Source of the DNA: Streptomyces katrae
GTDB lineage: Bacteria; Actinomycetota; Actinomycetes; Streptomycetales; Streptomycetaceae
Direction: 5' to 3'
Assembly (NCBI RefSeq): GCF_000717655.1
Contig: NZ_JNZY01000016.1
Coordinates: 68,622 to 132,621 of the forward strand
DNA: 64,000 nt
Part shown: piece by piece, positions 52,021 to 61,037 of the stretch
Numbering within the stretch: position 1 is the stretch's first letter
Layout: each line of letters begins with the position of its first letter
Position numbers and translations under genes: made by a program
The notes under the pieces: generated by a model
The model's database searches: none
Seen by the model: only the letters and a program-made list of their open reading frames with translations
Told to the model about the DNA's origin: nothing

Positions 52021-52480
52021 GCCGGACTGGCAGCCGCCCGAAGGTTCCTGGGCTTCCTCAGCAGCTCGTCGGCGCAATATGCAGGCCATCAGGAGCCGCG
52101 ATACGAATCCTGAGAAGGTCATCCGCCGACTCGTCCACGCGCAGGGGCTGCGCTACCGGGTTGCCGTCCGCCCGGTTCCGGATCTCCGCCGGACGGCGGA
52201 CCTCGTCTTCCGGCCGGCCAAGGTGGCCGTCTTCGTCGACGGCTGCTACTGGCACGGCTGCCCAGAGCACTACGTACCGCCGAGAACGAACCCAGGCTAT
52301 TGGTCGGAGAAAGTTGCCAGGAACATCGCCCGCGACCGCGATACCGACCAGAAGCTGACGGAAGCCGGCTGGCTCGTGCTCCGCTTCTGGGAGCATGAGG
52401 AATCGGGCCGCTGCGCGGCGGAGATCGCCCAAGCGGTCCGGGAGCGTCAGAGCCGCTCCCGGACCGGAGACGACGGTTAA
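52010..52480 (+). CDS. vsr: Very short patch repair (Vsr) endonuclease
   Basis: 156 residues. Vsr signature: RRNMQAIRSRDTNPEKVIRR, then LRRTADLVF with the catalytic Asp64, VAVFVDGCYWHGCPEHY and NIARDRDTDQKLTEAGWLVL with RFWEHE. It nicks 5' of T in T:G mismatches that arise when methylated cytosine deaminates, and is usually found with C5 methyltransferases, as here. GTG 52010 follows GGAG at nine bases and overlaps the endonuclease stop. Its TAA shares TTAA with the convergent methyltransferase stop. Confidence 0.92.
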   Translation: MPDEPDWQPPEGSWASSAARRRNMQAIRSRDTNPEKVIRRLVHAQGLRYRVAVRPVPDLRRTADLVFRPAKVAVFVDGCYWHGCPEHYVPPRTNPGYWSEKVARNIARDRDTDQKLTEAGWLVLRFWEHEESGRCAAEIAQAVRERQSRSRTGDDG

Positions 52481-53673
52481 CTGCCGCTCTGCCCTGCGGG
52501 GCGCGCGGCGCGCAGCACCTTGGCAATGGACTCGCCGACGGCGTGGGCCACCGGCGGGGGGAATGCGTTGCCTACCTGACGGTACTGGGCAGTCTTACCC
52601 GGCAGCGGCTTCTCCGTCTTCTTGTCCCCTGCGAAGTCCCACTCTTCGGGGAAGCCCTGGATGATCGCGGCTTGTGTGACGGTCAGCATCGGGCCTTCTT
52701 CGCGGAGGAGGTCCCGTTCCCAGCTCTTCTTGTCCTCAACTTCGTCAGGTGAGTTGGCGACGCCCAGGGCATTGACTCCGAAGAGCTTCCACGCGGCCTT
52801 CGCACGGCTGGGGCCAAGGTCGGCGCCGCCATGCTTTTTGGATCCGCCGACGAGTGTCGGGGCGATCCCGTCGGGCTTGCCTTCCCAACGCTCAAGGGCT
52901 TCCTGTGCCTTGGCTCCCAGCACCCCGCCCTTGTCCACGAAGGGCTTGAACCGCGCTCTCATCGACGTGCCAAGAGCAGCCCGTACCGTAAACGCTCCCG
53001 GCTTCGGCTCCGGCCACTCGAATTCTGCATCCCCCAGCACGTCGGTCCGGATGGCTACGAGGATGGCCCGCGGGCGTAGCTGCGGCACTCCGAAGTCGCT
53101 GGCCTCGAGAACTTCCCAGCCGCAGACCCGGTAGTCGCCTTTGTACTCGACTTTCTCACCGGTCTGCGGGTCCTTGGCAACGCCGCCTTCCAGGCGCGCC
53201 ACCACCCAGTCGCGGTAGTCCTGGAACTTGTCGTCCTTAATTCCCCGGACGTTCTCGATCATGACGGCCTTCGGCTTGAGCTCGTCGACGAGTTCAAGCA
53301 TGCGAGGGAACAGGTCACGCTCGTCATCCTTGCCCAGCTGCTTTCCCGCATGCGAGAAAGGGGGGCACGGGACTCCGCCCGCGAGAAGGTCAAGATCGCG
53401 TTCCTTGAGCGGCCCACCAAGGTATCCGACCGGCTTTTCCAGTTCACTGAGCGGCTTGAATTCATTGACATCCTTGTGGATGATGTCGCAGTATTCACGC
53501 TCGAATTCCCAGCCGTCTCGATGAGCGATGTTGCGGCGCAGCGTCGCCGCGGCGTACTGGTCGATCTCGACGAGCGCTAGGTGGCTGAAGCCTGCCTGGT
53601 GGAGGCCGATGGCCTGTCCCCCGGCTCCGGCGCAAATCTCAATCGAGGTCAGCGTTCGCTCGCTGGCACCCAT
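52477..53673 (-). CDS. DNA (cytosine-5) methyltransferase
   Basis: 398 residues. C5-MTase motifs in order: I SIEICAGAGGQAIGLHQAGF, IV GGVPCPPFSHAG with catalytic Cys103, VI MIENVRG with Glu140, VIII DFGVPQLRPRAILVA, a target-recognition region at about 230-350, then IX/X (TVTQAAIIQGFPEEW, QYRQVGNAFPPPVAHAV). It presumably protects host sites against the NaeI-type enzyme by methylating the same sequence. Convergent with vsr, sharing the TTAA bases at their stops. ATG 53673. Confidence 0.94.
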   Translation of the reverse strand: MGASERTLTSIEICAGAGGQAIGLHQAGFSHLALVEIDQYAAATLRRNIAHRDGWEFEREYCDIIHKDVNEFKPLSELEKPVGYLGGPLKERDLDLLAGGVPCPPFSHAGKQLGKDDERDLFPRMLELVDELKPKAVMIENVRGIKDDKFQDYRDWVVARLEGGVAKDPQTGEKVEYKGDYRVCGWEVLEASDFGVPQLRPRAILVAIRTDVLGDAEFEWPEPKPGAFTVRAALGTSMRARFKPFVDKGGVLGAKAQEALERWEGKPDGIAPTLVGGSKKHGGADLGPSRAKAAWKLFGVNALGVANSPDEVEDKKSWERDLLREEGPMLTVTQAAIIQGFPEEWDFAGDKKTEKPLPGKTAQYRQVGNAFPPPVAHAVGESIAKVLRAARPAGQSGS

Positions 53674-53795
53674 CGAGTCCTCCTGGTGTGGCAGATGCAG
53701 ACAGGCAAGTGTCGCATCTGCCACTGACAGCGCGCCCCCTCCTGGCAGGAGCTGGTGCGCCACCCGTCAGCTGGCGCACGTTCGCCACGGTGGTC

Positions 53796-55637
53796 TCACC
53801 GGGCCGGCGCCGCCCCCATGTGCTCCAGGAGGGCGCGCACATCGGCTTCGTCCATGCCCGCCGTCACAGGGCCTTCCTCCTGGAGATCACCCAGCTGCCG
53901 GACTGATGGATCATCGAGGATCGCACCCATGAACTCGAGCTTTTCCGCGAGCCTGAGCGCCACCACCTCATCGATCGTGCCAGAGGAGGCAAGCACGGTC
54001 ACCCGGGTCTGCGTGTCCGGGGCCAGCCCCAGGCGGTGGATGCGGTCCAGACTCTGAAGGAACCGGCCTGCCATGAAATCCCGGTCGACATAGACCGCGT
54101 CGTGGCACTCACGGTGAAGACTGATGCCTTCGCCCAGGGTGGCCGGGTTGGAGATCAGGACGCTGCAGTCCGCGTCCGCCCGGAACCTGCGGATCTCCTC
54201 CTCCCTGTCCGCCGTACCGCCATGGACCACGGCGGGCTGGAAGTCTCCGAGGACCCGTTCCAGGCTGGTGATATTCCGCACGAACGTCGACCACACCAAT
54301 GTCTTCCGCCCGGCGGCCGCGTTTTTCGACACGATGTCGCGGACTTCGAGATATTTCGGCGGCACCTCGTGCTGGTGCAGGTTCTGGAGCAGCTTGAAGA
54401 GCGACTCTCCTTCCGGGATCTCCAGAGGAGGCACCTGGAAATTGAGGGGCTCGTACTTGCTGGTCCCTTCGACCAGCAGGGCGGGGCTCGTAGCAGCCAT
54501 GAGCAGCCTGAGCATCGCCTTGCCCAGGCCATCGAAATCCTCACGGGACAATTCCGCCCGGGCGGTGAAGCGCCCCACGAGGGCGTCGTAGATCTCTCTG
54601 TGCAGACCGTCCAGAGGCACCGAGCGGATGACCGGCTGGAAGGGCGGCAGCCCCAGTTCCTTCTTCGTGGTCCGTGTGAAGAGCGGCCGCAGCACGGAGC
54701 TGGCATGCGCGAGGTCCCCGCCCGCCACCGCCTGGGTCACCACCCGGCGTCCATGACCGGGCCAGACGAATGACAACAGGTTCTCCAGATCCCGTGCCCC
54801 GTTCGGGGCGGGCGTGCCCGTGAGGATCAGCCGTCGGCGGCTCAGGGGGCCCAGAGCCATGCAGGCGCTTCCGTACGTGCCGTCCGCTCCGAGCTTCATC
54901 CGGTGCGCTTCGTCCAGGATCACCATGGAGGGCGCGGCCCGCAGCCAGCCCGCCAGCCCGGTGAGGGAGCGGTCGAGCCGCTCGTAGTTGATCACCATGA
55001 TCTCGGCGTGCGGATCCGGGCCCCTTCCCATGACCTTGGTCACCGGCGCCTGGTCGAAGCATTCGCCGCTTTCGGTGATCCACGACTCGTAGGCGGACTT
55101 CGGGCTGACGACCAGCAGCCTCCGGGCGTCGCCCTTCTCCTTCGTCGCCGCGTACACGGCGAGTCCGACCCGGGTCTTACCCGCCCCCGGGACGCTGAAG
55201 TTCGCACCATGGCGCATGGAGAGCAGCCGGGCGATGTCCCGGCGCTGAAAGCTGGTCAGATCCGCCCGCCACCCAGCACCGAGACTGCCGGGGAGGGATC
55301 CGGCCTCCACCCCGTCAACGCGCTCGGTGCTGTGGTCCAGGTAGTCGGCTGCCTGGTCCGCGTCGTCGAGGACGTCGTTGACGAGGGTGAGGAGCTCTCC
55401 CTCCCATTCCACGGATTCGGCGTGCGGCCAGTCCGACAGGATGTGGAGACCCGACAGGAAGTCGTCGAGGGGTACTTCCAGCGTCAGGGGACCGCGCTGA
55501 CCCCCTACGGGAAACCCCGCGGCCAGATGCGTCAGATCGACGCCGAACGGCTCTGCGGCGCGGAGGACAGCCTTGGTCCGTGTGACGTCAAAGCCGATCC
55601 GCAGGGACAGGTCGCCCAGTTCACTCTGCTCGGTCAC
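53796..55637 (-). CDS. SNF2-like DEAH-box translocase of the restriction island
   Basis: 613 residues. The SF2 helicase core: LTSFQRRDIARLLSM, motif I FSVPGAGKTRVGLA (150-155), Ia LLVVSPKSAYESW, II VILDEAHRMKLG (DEAH 242-245), III LILTGTPAPNGARDL, V ISNPATLGEGISLHR and VI RFLQSLDRIHRLG. The N-terminal 125 residues are of unknown fold. Motif order is that of SNF2 dsDNA translocases. The GTG start overlaps the ParB-like stop as GTGA, so it is translated in step. The C5 methyltransferase gene follows 122 bp downstream. Role in restriction or in modification control is inferred. Confidence 0.88.
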   Translation of the reverse strand: MTEQSELGDLSLRIGFDVTRTKAVLRAAEPFGVDLTHLAAGFPVGGQRGPLTLEVPLDDFLSGLHILSDWPHAESVEWEGELLTLVNDVLDDADQAADYLDHSTERVDGVEAGSLPGSLGAGWRADLTSFQRRDIARLLSMRHGANFSVPGAGKTRVGLAVYAATKEKGDARRLLVVSPKSAYESWITESGECFDQAPVTKVMGRGPDPHAEIMVINYERLDRSLTGLAGWLRAAPSMVILDEAHRMKLGADGTYGSACMALGPLSRRRLILTGTPAPNGARDLENLLSFVWPGHGRRVVTQAVAGGDLAHASSVLRPLFTRTTKKELGLPPFQPVIRSVPLDGLHREIYDALVGRFTARAELSREDFDGLGKAMLRLLMAATSPALLVEGTSKYEPLNFQVPPLEIPEGESLFKLLQNLHQHEVPPKYLEVRDIVSKNAAAGRKTLVWSTFVRNITSLERVLGDFQPAVVHGGTADREEEIRRFRADADCSVLISNPATLGEGISLHRECHDAVYVDRDFMAGRFLQSLDRIHRLGLAPDTQTRVTVLASSGTIDEVVALRLAEKLEFMGAILDDPSVRQLGDLQEEGPVTAGMDEADVRALLEHMGAAPAR

Positions 55638-57049
55638 GCCTGCTCCTGCCGCACCGCGGCGAGCAGCCACGCGACGCCCTCGCCGTGTTCCTCGATCCGC
55701 GCGGCCTCACGGGCAAGCTTGAGCAGACTGCCCTTGAGGGAGAGGAGGGCTTCATCCAGGGTCTCCTCGTCCAGGTTGCGCGAGGCGCGGGCGAGCGTCA
55801 TGTCGGTCACGCATTGATCGATGCTCTGGACGGCATCGTGGAGCCGGTCCGGCGCGGCCTGCTTCCGCTTGCGGACCCGGGCATCCTTGCCCGCCGGCAC
55901 CAGGGCCTCTTCCACCGCTTCACGCGCCTGCTTCCACAGGGCGGCCGCCTGGTCGGACTCCTCCTGGGTCACCGTCTCGGGCGCACGTTCCACCGCCTTG
56001 GCCCGCAACAGCAGGTTCGTGAACTCCTTGGCCACCGCCACCTGGGGGCTGTCGCCCCGCACAGCACGGTTCAGCCCTGGGATCACCCGGGCCTCCTGCG
56101 GCTGGGCAGGAACCTTCTGGAGGTCCTCGGAGAGGTGGCGCTGAAGGTAGCGAGCCCGGAAGTCAACGTCCGCGAGACGGACGTCCGTCTTGGAGAAGTC
56201 GAGCACGATCAGGGCGAGCTTGTTCTCCTTCAGCAGGTCGGCCTGGGCCGGATTCTGCCGCGAGGCCTTGGCGAAGGCGCGGTGGAGCTCCCTCAGCTTT
56301 TCCTGCTGGTCCTCGAAATCCATCAGCTTGAGCTCGGCCGGACCGGTCTTGGAACGGTTCACGAGGTCGTTGAGCGTGGCCAGAACCCATCGGTCCTGCT
56401 CCGCTGTCTCCGTCCGGATGCGGAACTCCTTCGCGATCTCAGCAATCGGCCGACCCGCGGTGACCTGCTCTTCGATAGTGAGCAGCCGGTTGATGTACGA
56501 GTACGGCCGGCGCGTGTCATGACGGAGCTGAAGGGACAACTCAACCGCGTTGATATCGGTCCAGGTGCAGGACTCCGGGAGGACGCCGACCCGGACGCTC
56601 GGCACTCCAAGCTCGCGCAGAGCCGCCACACGGGTGTTGCCGTTGACGAGAATTCCGTCACGCGTGATAAGTCCCGGCTCGTTCTGGCGGTACTCCTTGA
56701 GGCTGCTCATGAGTTCGTCGAAGTCGACGTCCCGCTTGGCCGGGTTCGAAGGGAGGGCCTTGAGCAGGTAGTCGAGGTAGTCCTGGCCCTCGGAGCCCCA
56801 GGGGTTAGCCGTGAGCAGCCCGTCACGGGCGGGATCGAACGTGCGCTGCGCCCGGATCCGGTGCGTCGAAGGGTTGAAGTACACCTGATCGATGGGCATA
56901 TCGATGACCTGCACCACCAGGGGCTTCGTCCGCCACTCGACCGTCAGCGTCTCCTGCAGCCTGCCGTCGGCGCTGACTTCCTTGAGCCGCTTCTCCACCA
57001 GTTCCTGGTTCTCGACGGCGCGGGGCGGCCGGCCGAAGTCCATGCTCAC
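55634..57049 (-). CDS. ParB/Srx-like nuclease-fold protein of the restriction island
   Basis: 471 residues. The ParB-like core is ITRDGILVNGNTRVAALREL (129-148); N-terminal strands VVQVIDMPIDQVYFNPSTHR precede it and an HTH-like stretch (YINRLLTIEEQVTAGRPIAE) follows. The C-terminal 250 residues are helical and charged, perhaps a coiled coil. ParB-fold proteins include clamp-forming CTPases and nucleic-acid nucleases; the GxxR pattern is present but activity is not predictable. GTG 57049 has AAGGAG eight bases upstream. It is coupled to the SNF2 gene by GTGA overlap and follows the HNH-like gene by 91 bp. Confidence 0.8.
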   Translation of the reverse strand: MSMDFGRPPRAVENQELVEKRLKEVSADGRLQETLTVEWRTKPLVVQVIDMPIDQVYFNPSTHRIRAQRTFDPARDGLLTANPWGSEGQDYLDYLLKALPSNPAKRDVDFDELMSSLKEYRQNEPGLITRDGILVNGNTRVAALRELGVPSVRVGVLPESCTWTDINAVELSLQLRHDTRRPYSYINRLLTIEEQVTAGRPIAEIAKEFRIRTETAEQDRWVLATLNDLVNRSKTGPAELKLMDFEDQQEKLRELHRAFAKASRQNPAQADLLKENKLALIVLDFSKTDVRLADVDFRARYLQRHLSEDLQKVPAQPQEARVIPGLNRAVRGDSPQVAVAKEFTNLLLRAKAVERAPETVTQEESDQAAALWKQAREAVEEALVPAGKDARVRKRKQAAPDRLHDAVQSIDQCVTDMTLARASRNLDEETLDEALLSLKGSLLKLAREAARIEEHGEGVAWLLAAVRQEQA

Positions 57050-57140
57050 GGGGTGTTCTCCTTCTGACTGCAGGTCCATGATGTGCGTGGGGCTAATCGA
57101 GGGGCCGGGTTCACACCCGGCCCCAGTGTCGTGCCTATTG

Positions 57141-57824
57141 TCAGACCGGGGGCAGCGAGAGGGCCTCGCGGACCGTGTTCCGGGCATCGGCCGGCAGCGT
57201 CCGGATCGCCGCCCACAGGCGCTCCACCTCTGCGAACTCCCGCGCGTCCGCGAGCATCCAGTCCGCCAAGGTCTTGCGGTCCATGCCACCGAGCCGGCTC
57301 AGGCGAGCCAGAACGTCGGGAAGGTCAGCCGTCAGCCCCCTGCCGCCGACACGGCAGCGGTTACATTCGGCCACGTGTTCCACGAGGGTGGTTCCGTCCG
57401 GCTGCAGCACGGGGCGCCGCGCGATATCGAGCTGGGCCGACACGTACGTGCCCGGGAACGTCTCTCCCGACGTGATGCCGCACGACCGGCAGTGGTGCCC
57501 GTCACGCGCCAGAACCTCACGTCGCTGGGTGTCCGTGATAGACGCGGCCGGCCGCGTCCCCTTCCCGGGTTCCCAGACCGGGTCGCCCTGCGCCACGAAA
57601 CGCTGTTCGTGCTGCCCGAGCGTCAGGTCTTCGCGGTTGGTGTCGATCCGCCACCCGAAATCCCGCAGATCCCGCACCCTGCGGTCCGCCTGGCTCACCC
57701 CGGGGAAGGCCTTCTTCACGTCTTCCTTCGTGAAGACATTCCCCTCCCCCACCACGGCGACAAGCCACAGCCCGGCACGCTTCATGGTGCCAAGCTTCTG
57801 GTCCGTCCAGGACGGAAGCCCCAT
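57141..57824 (-). CDS. HNH-endonuclease-like zinc protein
   Basis: 227 residues. An N-terminal winged-helix-like part (FTKEDVKKAFPGVSQADRRV then RDLRDFGWRI) precedes a zinc core with VLARDGHHCRSCGITSG (Cys112, Cys115) and LVEHVAECNRCRVGGRG (Cys154, Cys157). That fits the HNH treble-clef scaffold, but the usual His-His pair before the second CxxC is replaced by QLDIARR, so the catalytic His is not obvious. It opens the minus-strand HNH-ParB-SNF2-MTase series. ATG 57824 has AAGGAGAG five bases upstream. Confidence 0.7.
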   Translation of the reverse strand: MGLPSWTDQKLGTMKRAGLWLVAVVGEGNVFTKEDVKKAFPGVSQADRRVRDLRDFGWRIDTNREDLTLGQHEQRFVAQGDPVWEPGKGTRPAASITDTQRREVLARDGHHCRSCGITSGETFPGTYVSAQLDIARRPVLQPDGTTLVEHVAECNRCRVGGRGLTADLPDVLARLSRLGGMDRKTLADWMLADAREFAEVERLWAAIRTLPADARNTVREALSLPPV

Positions 57825-58021
57825 TGACTCTCTCCTTGTTCGCGTCAGTCACGAAGTGCCGCCGTGTGCACGAGGATCCCCCACCAGCACTCCCGGCGGC
57901 CTCCACAACTCTTACGCAGCACAGGACGCCAAAGCCACCCTTCATCCAGTTTCGAGGGCAGATGAAAACATGAGGCGGTTCACCTGACGGACTTTTACCG
58001 GAAGACTTCGAGGAACCAGTT

Positions 58022-58930
58022 TTGAGCGGGGAGATTGGAGTTGTGGTGCCACGGAAGCCGAGAAATTGGAAAGCGCTGCCATTTGGACTGTCTGAAGAAC
58101 ACCGGACGTTCGTGACGATGCTGCGCAAGGTCCGCGACTGCAGCACGCGAACCCAGGCCGAGATCGCCCGGCACGGGCACATCGTGGCAACGACTCTCTC
58201 CAACCACCTCAATGGCGGTCGGATCCCGGAGGAGCCACAGGTCACGGCGTTCTTCCGGACAGTCCAGCAGGAAGTGGAGACGGCGGGCAACGCAGGCCTG
58301 GAGCTTCCCTGTTCCCTGGATGACCTTCTGGAACTGCGGCGGCGCGCCCGAGTGCAGCACTGCAACTGCGTCCCGCACGCCGGGGGAGACAAGCCCCCGC
58401 CGGTAGATCCGCCTGACGAGTCGCCGGCTTCCCCCGCCTCAAGTCCCGTGTCCAGCCCGGGCCCGGTTCCTGAACCCAATAGACGTCCGTCTGGCCCGCA
58501 GCCGCTTCCTCCTCGTTCGCTGAGACGACGTCTGCGCTCCCGCTCCAGAGCTCTGTCGCGCGCCTCCGTGCTGGCGGCGTCGGCTCGGAGGAAGGTGCCG
58601 GTCCCCCCTGAGGAGGGGGACCGGCCGCACAGGGACTCCCCTCGGGCCCAGTGGACCGAGCTGGAGACCCTGACCGGGTTCATCTCGAGCGGCAGGGAAC
58701 GCGACGCCGGACTGCTCTTGTGGCGTGCTGGTAGGACGCTGTCCGCGCCCGAACTCATCGCAGCCGTCGACTCCTGCCGGACCGCAGGGCTGAACGCGGC
58801 TGCGGAATCTGTGCTCTCCGGTGTCACCGAACGCGCTGACCGGCAGGCCGTGCTGAACATCACCGCCGCGTTCCAGCATGCCGGCAGGCACGAGGATGTC
58901 GGCTTCCTGCTGGCGGCTGCCAGTCAGTGA
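58022..58930 (+). CDS. HTH protein of streptomycete type
   Basis: 302 residues. The N-terminus (EHRTFVTMLRKVRDCSTRTQ, then AEIARHGHIVATTLSNHLNG) is an XRE-like helix-turn-helix of a sort widespread in streptomycetes; the middle is a Pro/Ser/Arg-rich linker with CNCVPHAGG; the C-terminal 80 residues are helical repeats. Function is unknown; it may control the divergent HNH-led operon, 197 bp away. TTG 58022 is used with GAGGAA upstream; GTG 58043/58046 are alternatives. Convergent with the frameshifted gene. Confidence 0.65.
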   Translation: MSGEIGVVVPRKPRNWKALPFGLSEEHRTFVTMLRKVRDCSTRTQAEIARHGHIVATTLSNHLNGGRIPEEPQVTAFFRTVQQEVETAGNAGLELPCSLDDLLELRRRARVQHCNCVPHAGGDKPPPVDPPDESPASPASSPVSSPGPVPEPNRRPSGPQPLPPRSLRRRLRSRSRALSRASVLAASARRKVPVPPEEGDRPHRDSPRAQWTELETLTGFISSGRERDAGLLLWRAGRTLSAPELIAAVDSCRTAGLNAAAESVLSGVTERADRQAVLNITAAFQHAGRHEDVGFLLAAASQ

Positions 58931-60064
58931 CCGAACGGCAGTGGCAGAGAGAGCTGTTGGTGGCCGCGGGCTTGGGCTGTGGGTGGGGTGGGGCGGGTTG
59001 CGGCCAGGGTGAGGAGGGTGCGGACGGCGGCGATGACCTGGGGCGGGGTGTCGCGGATCATCGACGGGGTTGCGCTGACCACCAGGATGCCGTGGGACTC
59101 CAGGCGCAGGCGGCGCAGGAGGGTGGCGTGCCAGGCGTCGCGGGTGTAGTGGTACTCCGCCGAGTCGATCTCCAGGGCGACGCCCTCGTCGGGCCAGTAC
59201 GCGTCCGGGCTGGCCAGGAACGTGCCGTCCGGGGTGTACAGCCGGGTGTTCCACAGCGGGGTCGGGAGGTCCGTCGCCGTGAGGGTGTCCCGGGCCAGGG
59301 CCTCGGCGATCGAGCGGACCCCGGCGACGAGTTCCGACGCGGCGGCGCGGATCGCGGGGCGGGTGAGGAGGCGGGCCGCGCGGAGCTCGGCGTGCAGGTC
59401 CTGCGGGTGGCACCAGCCGGACTGGACCACGTGGGCCAGGGTCGAGCGGATGCGGTCGGGGTCCTCGGCCCGGGCGGCGAAGTCGGCCGCCGCGCGCACC
59501 GGGCGGGTGCTCGGGATGCCGGACACCGCGATGGTTCGCGGCCAGCGCGCGGTGGCCAGCGGGCGGACCTCCGGGGTCCCGGTGAGCCGGCGCGGGGCGC
59601 GGGGCGCGGACCAGGACGTCGGCCGGGGCGTACGGGACGTCGCGGATGCCGAGGAGGGCCAGGGCGGCGCCGCCGGTGAGGACGGCCGTGTCGCCGGACA
59701 GCGGGTCCGCGGCGGGCTCGGCGGCGTACAGGACGGCGGCGAGGGCTCGTTGGCGGTGGTCCGGGGGGCCGGTCTGCAGGAGGTAGACCCTGGGCAGCAA
59801 GCGCTGCCAGGGCCCGCCCGGGCGGGTGCGGGAGGTGATCGTGCCGTCGGGCACCCCTGCGCTGATGAGCTGGTGGCGGGTGGCCAGGTTGAACTGCCGG
59901 CGGGCCGCGTGGGCGGCGGCCGTCCGCCCGGTCGCCTTCCCGGGCCCGCGGGCATTCGTCGCCTGCCCGGCCGACTGCACGGTCCTCCGGCCGGTTGCCG
60001 TCCGGCCGGGAGGCCGGTGGGTCGGTGGCCGGGTGTGGTCTGGCGTCTGCTGCGGTGTGATCAT
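58924..60064 (-). pseudogene. Frameshifted AbiEi/DUF559-like protein gene
   Basis: Two adjacent frames give parts of one protein. From 60064 the first frame encodes HQLISAGVPDGTITSRTRPG and, to about 59600, VLTGGAALALLGIRDVPYAP, typical of the winged-helix AbiEi-antitoxin-like N-terminus; the other frame continues with RRLTGTPEVRPLATARWPRT and then a Vsr-like/DUF559 nuclease fold (YWPDEGVALEIDSAEYHYTR, LRLESHGILVVSATPSMI). The switch lies in a CG-rich run near 59590-59620. Without a sequencing error the product is disrupted. The active-site Asp/Glu residues of the nuclease part are intact. Confidence 0.7.
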
Positions 60065-60098
60065 GCCGGCGGTATGCCCTGACCCGGGCCGGGGACAC

Positions 60099-60635
60099 CT
60101 AGCGGCCCGGGTGGTCCGGGGACAGGAAGACGATCACCCCCGTCTGCGTGCCCGGCCGGGCGGTGACCTCGTGCCACCCCAGGCGCCGGTACGTGGCCAC
60201 CGTGTCGGTGGCCAGGCGGGAGGTCAGCAGCCAGGCCCGCCGGTCCGGGGCATCGGCGGTGATCTCGGTGAGCAGGGTCCGGCCCGTGCCGTGGCCGCGC
60301 GCGTAGGGGCGTACGGCGAGCTCGCCTATCTCCAGCGCACCCGTCAGGAGTTCCCGCACGCGCTCCGGGCCGAGCTGCGCCGCGACCTGGGCGTACCCGC
60401 GGTCCTTGGGGAACGCGGCCGGGGTGAGCCAGCCCGTGGCGAAGCCGTCGATGCCGGCCGCGGACTGGGCCAGAGCCGTACGGAAACCACGGCGCCGGGC
60501 GTCGGCCTGGAGGCGGACCGCGAACTGGCGAATGGTTTCTTCGTCTTCGTTCCACGGCGGAGCGGAGAAGACGTCGGCATAGGCGTCGACCAGTTCGTCC
60601 GCGAGGTCGAGGACGGCCCGTCCGTAGCAGATCAC
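60099..60635 (-). CDS. GNAT-family N-acetyltransferase
   Basis: 178 residues. The acetyl-CoA motif is ALEIGELAVRPYARGHGTGR then TLLTEI (Q/RxxGxG/A form), with LGWHEVTARPG closing the fold. Substrate unknown. The GTG start at 60635 is one base from an oppositely oriented reading frame. It ends close to the frameshifted gene. Confidence 0.85.
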   Translation of the reverse strand: MICYGRAVLDLADELVDAYADVFSAPPWNEDEETIRQFAVRLQADARRRGFRTALAQSAAGIDGFATGWLTPAAFPKDRGYAQVAAQLGPERVRELLTGALEIGELAVRPYARGHGTGRTLLTEITADAPDRRAWLLTSRLATDTVATYRRLGWHEVTARPGTQTGVIVFLSPDHPGR

Positions 60636-60789
60636 GATGTCCGAGCTCCTCTTTTTCCCGTTTGGGATGGGAGAGTCAATTTATGCCGGACCGGTTCCTG
60701 GAGCACGTATCGCACGGATCCGGCGAGTGTGCGACAAATCCCCTCCCCGCGCTCCGTGTCGGGGCGACGCGAGGCGCGTTGAGCAGCCC

Positions 60790-60966
60790 GTGGACAGACT
60801 GCTTCGGGCCACCGGCCGGTGCGTGCTCGCCTTCCTTCTCGTCCTGGGTGTGGTGGCGCTGCTGCCGCGCGCCGTCAAGGACGCCGTGCCGGACGGTGTG
60901 GTCGGCGGGGCCGTGCTCGTCCTGGGGGCGCTGGGGGCCCGCCGAGTGGTCAAGCCCCCGCGTTAG
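60790..60966 (+). CDS. Small membrane protein
   Basis: 58 residues with two hydrophobic stretches (LAFLLVLGVVALLPRAV and GVVGGAVLVLGALGARRVV). No family is recognised. The frame is open upstream to 60637, but that part is not protein-like in composition; GTG 60790 is the best start, though its ribosome site is weak. Confidence 0.4.
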   Translation: MDRLLRATGRCVLAFLLVLGVVALLPRAVKDAVPDGVVGGAVLVLGALGARRVVKPPR

Positions 60967-61037
60967 CCTCGTAGTAGCGCAAGTGAGATCAGTGAGATCA
61001 CCAGATCAGTCAGATCAGACGACTTGAGGAGTTGGGC

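Noticed and set aside
58439..60064. A 541-residue continuous protein on the minus strand
   Set aside because: Only its first 150 residues are protein-like; the rest is the shifted frame of the real C-terminal half, so it is annotated as a frameshifted gene.
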